Origin: Thermaceae bacterium | Lineage (GTDB): Bacteria > Deinococcota > Deinococci > Deinococcales > Marinithermaceae | Length of the DNA stretch: 13,549 bases | Assembly (NCBI GenBank): GCA_027023345.1 | Contig: JALVVO010000088.1 | Location: forward strand, 1-13,549 | Direction: 5' to 3' | Shown here: piece after piece, positions 7,596 to 13,549 of the stretch | How the letters are laid out: each line of letters opens with the position of its first letter | Position numbering within the stretch: position 1 is the stretch's first letter | Program-made: the position numbers and the translations under genes | Notes under the pieces: generated by a model | What the model saw: the letters and a program-made list of their open reading frames with translations, nothing else | Told to the model about the DNA's origin: nothing | Database searches by the model: none

Positions 7596-9841
7596 ACCTT
7601 CAAGTGCACCACCGTCACCCCGTGCCCGCCCTCGTAGGGCATCGCGTCGTGGAAGCGTTCGACGCGCTTGTCGCGCTTTAGGGCCTGGCGGACGGCGGTG
7701 CGGAGGGCGCCGGTGCCCTTGCCGTGGAGGATGCGGACGGGGGTTTCTTTGAGGGCGTAGGCCTCGGTCAAGAACTCCTCGAGGGCGAGCAGGGCTTCGG
7801 CCTGGGTGAGGCCGCGGAGGTTCAGCTCGGGCTCGAAGCCCGACTTCACCACCACCGCCTCGGTGGGCCGGGGGGCGCCCTCGTCCCGGGGCTTGAGGCG
7901 CTCCACGGGGACCTCGACCTTGAGGGGGCCCATCTGCACGAGCGCCGTGCTTCCGCGGAGCTCGAGCACCTTCCCCTTCGCCCGGTAGTCGGGGACCTCG
8001 ACCCGCATCCCCGGCCGGAGCTCGGGGTAGGGGTTTCGCGGCCGCTCGGGGCGGACCGATCGCCGCATCTCGAGGATCTGCCGGAGGGCGTCCTTTTTGC
8101 CGGTCTCGCTCCTCGCCCGCTCCTTGGCCCGCTTGATCTGCCGCTCGGCCTCAAGGAGTAGCCGGTCGGCCTCGGCGCGGGCCTCCTTGAGGATCCGCTC
8201 GCGCTCGGCCTCGATGGCCCCTAGGCGCGCCTCGAGCTCCCGCCGCGCTTGCTCGGCCCGCCTGCGCTCGGCCTCGAGCGCCCTGAGCTCGGCCTCGAGC
8301 GCGCGCTTTTCTTCTTCCATCCGGGCGAGGAGCGCTTCCGCCGTCTTCGCCCCTTCCCCGAGGAGGGCCCGGGCCCGCTCCAGAGGCCCTTTGGGAAACC
8401 CGAGCCGCTCGGCGATGGCAAACGCGTAGCTCCGGCCCGGGACGCCGAGGAGCAGGCGGTAGGTGGGGGCGAAGCGCTCGAGGTCGAAGGCCATGCTCGC
8501 GTTCTCGACCCCCTCGGTCTCGGCGGCGAAGGCCTTCAGGGGCGCGAGGTGGGTGGTGACGACGCCCCGGGCGTCCTTTTCGAGAAGCGCTTCCAGCACC
8601 GCCTGCCCGAGCGCCGCCCCTTCCTCGGGGTCGGTCCCGGTCCCGAGCTCGTCCACGAGCACGAGCGCGTCGGGGCCGGCTTCCTCGAGGATCGCCTTCA
8701 AGCGCTTCAGGTGGCTTGCGAAGGTGGAGAGGTCGGCGAGGAGGTCCTGCTCGTCGCCGATGTCGGTGAGGATGGCTCGGACGAAGGGGATCTCGGCGGC
8801 GCGGGCGGCGACGAAGAGCCCCGACTGGGCCATGGCCTGGGCGAGGCCGAGGGTCTTGAGGAGAGCGGTCTTGCCCCCCATGTTGGGGCCGGAGACGAGC
8901 AGGAGCTTCCTTCGCTCGTCGAGGGCGAGGTCGTTTTTTACCGGGTTCTTGATGAGCGGGTGGAAGGCCTCGATGAGCGCGTAGCGGCCGGGGGGGCCGA
9001 AGACCGGGCGGCTGAGCCCCCAGTCCTCGGCCAGGCGGCGGGCGGCCTCGGTGAGATCGAGTTCGGCAAGGGCCTTTAGGGTGGCGTTCACCCCCGGGTC
9101 GGAGGCGAGCCGCGCGGTGAGTTCGCCGAGGATGCGCTTGACCTCGGCCTCCTCCTCGAGCAAAAGCCGCGCGAGCTCGTTGTTCAGGGGAACCACCGAA
9201 AGCGGCTCGACGAAGAGGGTGGAGCCGGAGCTCGAGCGGTCCAGCACCACGCCGGGCACCCGGTGGACCCGCTCGGCCCGGACCGGCAGCACGTAGCGCC
9301 CCCGCCTTAGGGTGACGAAGCGGTCCGAGAGGTCCTCGGCGTGGCGGTCGAGGAGCTGGTAGACCCGCTCCTGGATCCGCCGCTTTAAGGGCCGGATGCG
9401 CCCCCGGAGCTTTTTCAGCTTTTCCGAGGCCCCGTCCCGGACCTCGCCCTCTTCGTCGAGGGCCCGCTCCACCGCCCGGACAAAGCCCCGGTGGTCGCCA
9501 ATGCGTTCCGCCACCGCCTTCAGGGCCGAAAGCTCGGTGGCCTCGAGGCCCCCTTTGAGCTCCATCGCCCGCGAGAGCGTGCCGGCGGCGGCGAGGAGTT
9601 CGGGGCCGGAGAGGGCCTCGCCCCTTCGGGCCCGGGCGAGGAGCGGCCTGAGGTCCGAAACGCCCCCGAGCTTTAAGGGGAAGAACGCGGCCTCCTCGAT
9701 CCGGGCGTGGCGCGCCTCGGCCTCCTCCCGGTCGGTGGGGGCGAGGGCCAAGGCCCGCTCGGCCCCGAGGGCGGTCTGGCAGCGGTCGGTCAAGCCCTGG
9801 CGGACGGCGGAAAAGTCGAGGGCTTCGAGCGCCTCGTCCAT
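7592..9841 (-). CDS. mutS2: MutS2 family ATPase with Smr domain
   Basis: This MutS-like ATPase lacks the mismatch-reading domain. Family members suppress homologous recombination by acting on branched DNA, and in Bacillus act on collided ribosomes (RqcU). Visible parts: the N-terminal core starting MDEALEALDF; Walker A GPNMGGKT at 318-325; Walker B VLVDELGTGTD with D397-E398; a long Glu/Arg-rich coiled coil (about 510-600); a KOW-like segment PGMRVEVPDYRAKGKVLEL; and a C-terminal Smr domain beginning at LNLRGLTQAEA (N674) with HGKGTG at 706-711. The 749-residue length is normal for the family. A TTG nine bases upstream (9850) would add three residues, but ATG at 9841 fits known starts better. 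No Shine-Dalgarno sequence precedes it, suggesting a leaderless message. Divergent from the lipoprotein gene; its stop overlaps the remnant's stop in TTAA. Confidence 0.97.
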   Translation of the reverse strand: MDEALEALDFSAVRQGLTDRCQTALGAERALALAPTDREEAEARHARIEEAAFFPLKLGGVSDLRPLLARARRGEALSGPELLAAAGTLSRAMELKGGLEATELSALKAVAERIGDHRGFVRAVERALDEEGEVRDGASEKLKKLRGRIRPLKRRIQERVYQLLDRHAEDLSDRFVTLRRGRYVLPVRAERVHRVPGVVLDRSSSGSTLFVEPLSVVPLNNELARLLLEEEAEVKRILGELTARLASDPGVNATLKALAELDLTEAARRLAEDWGLSRPVFGPPGRYALIEAFHPLIKNPVKNDLALDERRKLLLVSGPNMGGKTALLKTLGLAQAMAQSGLFVAARAAEIPFVRAILTDIGDEQDLLADLSTFASHLKRLKAILEEAGPDALVLVDELGTGTDPEEGAALGQAVLEALLEKDARGVVTTHLAPLKAFAAETEGVENASMAFDLERFAPTYRLLLGVPGRSYAFAIAERLGFPKGPLERARALLGEGAKTAEALLARMEEEKRALEAELRALEAERRRAEQARRELEARLGAIEAERERILKEARAEADRLLLEAERQIKRAKERARSETGKKDALRQILEMRRSVRPERPRNPYPELRPGMRVEVPDYRAKGKVLELRGSTALVQMGPLKVEVPVERLKPRDEGAPRPTEAVVVKSGFEPELNLRGLTQAEALLALEEFLTEAYALKETPVRILHGKGTGALRTAVRQALKRDKRVERFHDAMPYEGGHGVTVVHLKV

Positions 9842-9851
9842 GCAAAGCAAA

Positions 9852-9881
9852 AGTCTACCACTCGAGGCGCCTATCCGTGAA
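9852..9881 (-). promoter_or_regulatory. Possible near-leaderless promoter of mutS2
   Basis: On the minus strand TTCACG (9881-9876) and TAGACT (9857-9852) are 18 bp apart, each matching the bacterial consensus at 4 of 6 positions. The -10 ends 10 nt before the mutS2 ATG, so the leader would be only a few bases, which fits the absence of a ribosome binding site. The -35 overlaps a small hairpin-forming palindrome, GTGAAGTTTTTCAC (9877-9890). Confidence 0.3.
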
Positions 9882-9934
9882 GTTTTTCACTTTGGCAACG
9901 CTTTGGCCACGCTCCGCACCTTAGACCCGGGGCT

Positions 9935-9941
9935 GGAGAGG
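9935..9941 (+). promoter_or_regulatory. Ribosome binding site of the lipoprotein gene
   Basis: GGAGAGG lies 8 nt before the ATG at 9950 and supports that start. I find no good -10 at the proper distance from the TTGGCA at 9892-9897, so the promoter is not assigned. Confidence 0.6.
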
Positions 9942-9949
9942 TTGCGCCC

Positions 9950-11474
9950 ATGAAAGGATTCCGCGGGTTCTTGCCCTTACTTTTGCTGGTCGCGGGCTGC
10001 GGCTCGCTGGCCCCGAAGCCGGCGCTCAAGGTGACCCCCAGCTCGGCGGTCCTGGCGCCGGGGGAGACGCTCGCCCTCGAAGCCGCGCTCACCGGCGTAA
10101 AGGGAGGGGTGCGCTGGCGGGCGGACCGGGGCCGGATCGAGGCCAGGGGGCTCAAGGCCACCTTCACCGCCCCCGACTATCCCACCGACGCTACCGTCTA
10201 CGTCGAGAGCGAGCAGGATCCGCGCCTTCGCGCCGAGGTGAAGATCATGGTCCGGAGCAAGGGCTTGCTCGGTCCCCGGATCCGGATCACCGGCGACGCC
10301 GCCCTCGTCTTCAGCCGGGTGGGGGAGGCCCGCACCTTCGCGGTCGAGATCTACGATGAGGCGGGGAACCCCGTTCCGGAGGCCTCGGTCGAGTTTTCCT
10401 CGGCGGACCCGACGCGCTTTAAGGTCGAAAAAACCGGGCCGAAGACCGCCCGGGTGGTGGCCCTTTCGGACAGCGTGGGCACGGTGCGCATCACCGCCCG
10501 CTACGGCGGGGCCGAGGCCTGGGGACAGGCGGTCTTCGCCGAGCTAAGGGACGAGGCGCGGAGGCTCGACCCCGAACTGCTCCTCGACGCCGAGTGGGAC
10601 CGCGCGGCCCGGGCCTGGACCCGCATCGTGGTCCGGCGCGACGCCACCACCGAGGCCCTCGAGCCCGGCCACGTGGTCTTCTTCGGCGACCGCGCCGGGG
10701 TCTGGGGCAGGGTGCTCGGTGTCCGGCTCGAGGCGGACCGGGTGGTCCTCACCACCGGCAAGGCGGCGCTCCCCGACGTCTTCAAGCGGCTCAGCTACCG
10801 GGCCGAGACGCCGAAGGTGCGCATCCGGACCGAGGTCCACCCCGGCGGCGCCGGGTTTTTGCGGGTGATGAGCGAGACCGGCGAAGACCGGCTGATCCCC
10901 CTCGGGGCCTGCAGCGCGAGCGACGACGGCGTCGAGATCCGCGAGCCCTACATCGGGCCGGTGGACGAGTTCTGGGTGGAGGCCTACGTGGAGCTCGAGT
11001 TCAGCTTCACTAGCCCCCTCGACCGGGCCGGGTTCGTGTTGCACGGCGAGGCCGGGCTCGTCGGCGACGCCGGCGGGGTGACCGTTACCGACCCCTCGGT
11101 GGAGATCACCTGCCCGCTTTATAGCGACCGCGTCCGCATTCCCGTGGTCTCGGTGGTGCTCCTCAACGTAAACGTGGACCTCTACCCGAGCCTCGGGGTC
11201 TACGCCGACGTCACCGCGGCCGGAACCCGGATCGCGCTCGAGGGCCCCGGTTCGCGTCATTGGCGAGGCCGACGACGCGGATGGCGACCCCATGGGCTGC
11301 TACATGGACATGGGCGACGGCTCCACCCGCTACGAGCGGCCCTTCCCGGATTGCACCGTTCTCGACGTCACCCACACCTACAAGGACCCCGGCACCTAAG
11401 TCGTCGACTTCGTGGTCGAGGACGACTTCGGCGAACGCGACCTGGCCCAGGTCAAGGTGATCGTGTCGCCGTGA
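9950..11474 (+). pseudogene. Ig-like/PKD-domain lipoprotein, broken by a frameshift and a nonsense codon
   Basis: The protein opens with a lipoprotein signal, MKGFRGFLPLLLLVAGC, with lipobox LVAGC and lipidated Cys17, so it should sit in the envelope. One Ig-like domain follows (LKVTPSSAVLAPGETLALEA onward), then a second with VEIYDEAGNPVPEASVEFSS, typical of Big-type repeats. The starting frame makes sense to IALEGP (about 11248). After that, sense moves to the next frame: VRVIGEADDADGD, MDMGDGSTRYE, HTYKDPGT, then TAA (11397-11399), then VVDFVVEDDFGERD and AQVKVIVSP with TGA at 11472. That is a PKD domain. Dropping one base in the run at 11242-11250 and restoring Tyr at 11397 gives a 507-residue protein. 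As read, the starting frame ends at 11521 with an unrelated Arg-rich tail. Function unknown: such domains mediate surface adhesion or assembly. A sequencing error is possible, though there are two lesions. Confidence 0.85.
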
Positions 11475-11489
11475 GCCCGGTTTTTCGCC

Positions 11490-11515
11490 GGCGGGCCGGG
11501 TTTTCCCGGCCCGCC
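11490..11515. terminator. Bidirectional hairpin terminator between convergent genes
   Basis: A perfect 11-bp stem with left arm GGCGGGCCGGG (11490-11500), loop TTTT, and the matching right arm (11505-11515). It lies 15 nt after the lipoprotein TGA and 2 nt beyond the SMR stop, so it can serve both genes. The plus-strand tail is only CTTTAG and the minus side has no T-run, so the termination strength is uncertain. Confidence 0.65.
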
Positions 11516-11517
11516 CT

Positions 11518-11865
11518 TTAGTGCACCAGGCCGCCTAGCCGCGAAAACCCCATCAGCACCGCCACCCCGGCCACGATCAGCGCCATGCCGAGGACCGCCG
11601 CCAGGTCGGGGACCTGCCTGTAGAGCACCATCGCCGCCAGGGTGATGAGGAGGATCCCCACCCCCGACCAGATGGCGTAGGCTACCGCCACCGGGACCGT
11701 CTTCAAGGTCAGGCTCAAGAAGTAAAACGAGGTGCCGTAGCCGAGCGCCACCAGCAGGCTGGGAAGGGGTCGGGTGAACCCCTCGCTCGCCTTCAGCGCG
11801 CTCGTCGCCACCACCTCGGCCAGGATGGCGACGGCCAGATAGAGGTAGCCTTTGGAAAGTACCAT
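11518..11865 (-). CDS. Small multidrug resistance (SMR/EmrE-type) transporter
   Basis: A 115-residue protein of the SMR family: four membrane helices that work as an antiparallel dimer and exchange protons for cationic drugs or similar compounds. It aligns with EmrE at a constant offset of three. The proton- and drug-binding Glu14 corresponds to E17 in YLAVAILAEVVATSALK. EGFTRPLPSLL matches the first loop. VAYAIWSGVGILLITL carries the counterparts of Tyr60 and Trp63 (Y63, W66). This motif favours an EmrE/QacC-type drug pump over the SugE/Gdx guanidinium type, though the substrate cannot be decided from sequence alone. As a single gene it would be a homodimer. The start ATG lies in CATG shared with the divergent phosphodiesterase start. 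The stretch before it (TTAAATAAGGCC) could serve as a leaderless -10 or a weak ribosome site. Confidence 0.95.
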   Translation of the reverse strand: MVLSKGYLYLAVAILAEVVATSALKASEGFTRPLPSLLVALGYGTSFYFLSLTLKTVPVAVAYAIWSGVGILLITLAAMVLYRQVPDLAAVLGMALIVAGVAVLMGFSRLGGLVH

Positions 11866-12856
11866 GGCCTTATTTAAGCGAACGATCGCGCTTGGCCTTT
11901 TCCTGGGGGTGGCCTGGGCGGCCGGGCCCTTGCTCGTCGGCCACCGCGGCGCCCCCGCCCACTACCCCGAGGAGAGCCTCGAGGGGGTGCTCGCCGCGGC
12001 CGCCTTCGGGGCCTTTGGCGTCGAGTGCGACGCCGTGCCCACCAAGGACGGCGCGCTCGTCTGCCGCCACTCCTCAAGCGACCTCGCCGAGACCACCAAC
12101 GTGCTCGTGACGCCCTGGGCCAAAGCCTGCGCCGAGCCCTTCCGGCCGGCGGGGCTCTTTTCCCGGGCCCGGGCGCGCTGTCGGACGCTGGACCTGCCGC
12201 TAAAGGCCTTTCTTTCGCTCGAGGCCTGGCCCGAGGGCAAGAACGACCGCGCCCGACGAGCTGAGGACTACTACCGCGCCGCCCGCTACCCGGCCTCCCT
12301 CTTCGAGGCCCCCGCCCACCCCCTCGACCACGCCGGCTTCGTGCGGGTCCTAAAGCCCTTAAAGGTTGCCTACTTTCCCGAGCTCAAAAGAGCCCCCCTA
12401 CCCCCGGGGATCGCCCGGGACGATCTCCGCCGGGCGCTGGTGGACGCCTACCGCGGGCTCGGGGTTCCCCCCGAGCGGGTGTACTTGCAGAGTTTTGTGC
12501 TCGAGGACCTCGCCTTCTGGCGGGCCTACGCCCCCGACTACGCCAAACGGGCGATCTGGCTCGACGGGAGGGAGCTCGACCCCGAGGACCCATCAAGCTG
12601 GCAGCCCGGGATGGAGGCGCTTCGAAAAGAAGGCATCCGCTACCTGGGCCCGCCGATCCGCTACCTCCTTCGCCAAGAAGGCGGCCGCCTCCTGCCCACC
12701 GCCTACGCCCGGGCGGCGCGGGCGGCGGGTCTACGACTCGTCCCCTGGACGCTCGAGCGCACTTCCGACCTGGGGCTGCCGGAAGCGATCTACGCCGCGC
12801 TCGGCGAGCTCGGGGCCTTCGCCGTCTTTAGCGACGACCCCGGGCGCTACCGCTAG
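11864..12856 (+). CDS. Secreted glycerophosphodiester phosphodiesterase family protein
   Basis: Members hydrolyse glycerophosphodiesters to an alcohol and glycerol 3-phosphate, supplying phosphate and glycerol from lipids. A signal peptide, MALFKRTIALGLFLGVAWA, indicates export; cleavage is likely after A19 or A20. The catalytic pattern follows: GHRGAPAHYPEES with H27-R28, VECDAVPTKDG with E54 and D56, and a second His in CRHSSSDLAETTN (H69). The usual HD pair is HS here. Later conserved blocks are YLQSFVLEDLAFW, LVPWTLERT and VFSDDPGRY at the C-terminus. Four cysteines (C55, C67, and those in KACAEP and RARCRT) could form disulfides outside the cytoplasm. ATG at 11864 is chosen over the in-frame TTG at 11852 because it begins a normal signal peptide and GGAAAG lies just upstream. 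Its start overlaps the SMR start and its stop overlaps the comM stop, so it has no intergenic space on either side and its promoter must lie inside the SMR gene. Confidence 0.9.
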   Translation: MALFKRTIALGLFLGVAWAAGPLLVGHRGAPAHYPEESLEGVLAAAAFGAFGVECDAVPTKDGALVCRHSSSDLAETTNVLVTPWAKACAEPFRPAGLFSRARARCRTLDLPLKAFLSLEAWPEGKNDRARRAEDYYRAARYPASLFEAPAHPLDHAGFVRVLKPLKVAYFPELKRAPLPPGIARDDLRRALVDAYRGLGVPPERVYLQSFVLEDLAFWRAYAPDYAKRAIWLDGRELDPEDPSSWQPGMEALRKEGIRYLGPPIRYLLRQEGGRLLPTAYARAARAAGLRLVPWTLERTSDLGLPEAIYAALGELGAFAVFSDDPGRYR

Positions 12857-13549
12857 GGCTGGAAGAAAAGCCCGGCGTCGCGGTAGGTGAGGGCCTCGGC
12901 GACATGGGGCTCCTCCACCCGGGGGCTTCCCGCCAGGTCGGCGACGGTGCGGGCCACCCGGAGCACCCGGTCGTAGGCGCGGCCGGTGAGGAGGAACTTC
13001 TTGGCGGCGGCGAGGAGGAGCCGCTCGGCCCCGGAGGAGAGGGCCGCCACCCGGGAGAGCTCCTTCGGGGCCAGAAGGCCGTTCGGCTTGCCCTGGCGCG
13101 CTTGCATCCGCGCCCGCGTCGCCGCCACCCGCTCGGCCACCCGCGCGCTCGGCTCCCCCTCGGGGGCGCGGGCGAGCTCTTCGGGGAGGAGGCGCGGAAC
13201 CTCGACGAGGAGGTCGAACCGGTCGAGGAGCGGCCCCGAGATCCGCCCCCGGTAGCGGCGGATCTGGTGGGGGCTGCAGGTGCAGGCCCGCTCGGGGTCG
13301 CCGTACCATCCGCAGGGGCAGGGGTTCATCGCCGCCACCAGCAAGAAGCGTGCCGGGAAGGTGAAGCTCGCCCGGGCGCGGGCGATCGAGACCACCCCGT
13401 CCTCGAGCGGCTGGCGGAGGACCTCGAGGGCCCGGCGGGAAAACTCCGGGAGCTCGTCGAGGAAGAGCACGCCCCGATGCGCCAGGCTCACCTCCCCCGG
13501 CCGGGGCACCGCCCCGCCGCCCACGAGCCCCACCTCGGAGACGGTGTGG
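12853..13549 (-). CDS. comM: ComM/YifB-family AAA+ ATPase, C-terminal part (partial)
   Basis: Only the last 231 residues lie in the window; the N-terminal Lon-like domain and Walker A are beyond the right edge. The family has a magnesium-chelatase-like AAA+ core. ComM is a hexameric helicase that promotes branch migration during natural transformation. Seen here: HTVSEVGLVGGG at the edge; Walker B block GVLFLDELPEF; RQPLEDGVVSIARA; the family's Cys cluster NPCPCGWYGDPERACTC; SGPLLDRFDLLVEVP with the sensor/Arg region; and the C-terminal lid FLLTGRAYDRVLRVARTVADL. It ends AGLFFQP-stop, with the TAG inside CTAG shared with the phosphodiesterase stop. The role in DNA uptake is by family and fits the natural competence common in Deinococcota, if that placement is right. 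Confidence 0.95.
   Translation of the reverse strand, partial: HTVSEVGLVGGGAVPRPGEVSLAHRGVLFLDELPEFSRRALEVLRQPLEDGVVSIARARASFTFPARFLLVAAMNPCPCGWYGDPERACTCSPHQIRRYRGRISGPLLDRFDLLVEVPRLLPEELARAPEGEPSARVAERVAATRARMQARQGKPNGLLAPKELSRVAALSSGAERLLLAAAKKFLLTGRAYDRVLRVARTVADLAGSPRVEEPHVAEALTYRDAGLFFQP

Noticed and set aside
8249..9079. Plus-strand frame of 276 codons antisense to mutS2
   Set aside because: No recognisable motifs and explained by the high third-position GC of mutS2.
8151..9845. Second long minus-strand frame (564 codons) inside mutS2
   Set aside because: Arg/Pro/Gly-rich shadow of mutS2 in another frame; the MutS2 frame has all expected motifs.
9842..9850. TTG start for mutS2 nine bases upstream
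   Set aside because: It adds only three residues before MDEALEALDF; the ATG fits family starts and neither has a ribosome binding site.
11852..11863. TTG start for the phosphodiesterase twelve bases upstream
   Set aside because: The ATG at 11864 begins a standard signal peptide and has GGAAAG just before it.

Overview
The window looks like chromosomal DNA of a GC-rich, probably thermophilic bacterium. Long GC-rich genes, a mutS2 with no ribosome binding site and a possible leaderless promoter, very tight junctions, and the mix of MutS2, ComM and an AddB-like protein all suggest Deinococcota, perhaps Thermales. This placement is inference; no rRNA or other marker gene is present.

Layout. Left edge: the first 287 codons of an AddB-like (inactive helicase / PD-(D/E)XK nuclease family) protein on the minus strand (1-861, running off the window). 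Next comes a restriction-modification module of visibly lower GC on the plus strand: a 1055-residue Type III-like DNA adenine methyltransferase (Mod, 1052-4219) and a 1050-residue helicase-nuclease (Res, 4216-7368), joined by a GTGA stop/start overlap. After Res lies about 220 bp of what looks like the broken 3' end of an older plus-strand gene (about 7390-7595). Its TAA overlaps the mutS2 stop in the palindrome TTAA. mutS2 follows on the minus strand (7592-9841).

Divergent from mutS2 is a lipoprotein gene with Ig-like and PKD domains (9950-11474), broken by a one-base insertion near 11242-11250 and a TAA at a conserved Tyr codon (11397). A strong hairpin separates it from a convergent small multidrug resistance (SMR) pump gene (11518-11865, minus). 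A periplasmic glycerophosphodiester phosphodiesterase gene (11864-12856, plus) shares its start site with the SMR gene in the palindrome CATG. It shares its stop with comM/yifB (12853 to the right edge, minus, partial) in the palindrome CTAG.

How they work together. Mod and Res would form one defence complex: Mod recognises and methylates a short site, and Res uses ATP to travel on DNA and cut. Its neighbours concern DNA ends and recombination (AddB-like), branched DNA or stalled ribosomes (MutS2) and uptake of foreign DNA (ComM), but only Mod and Res form a clear operon. The most interesting points are: the Mod architecture with about 500 extra N-terminal residues; a sharp GC drop confined to the Mod target-recognition region; an E-x-H in place of E-x-K in the Res nuclease; the gene remnant beside the module; the two lesions in the lipoprotein gene; and the palindromic gene junctions.
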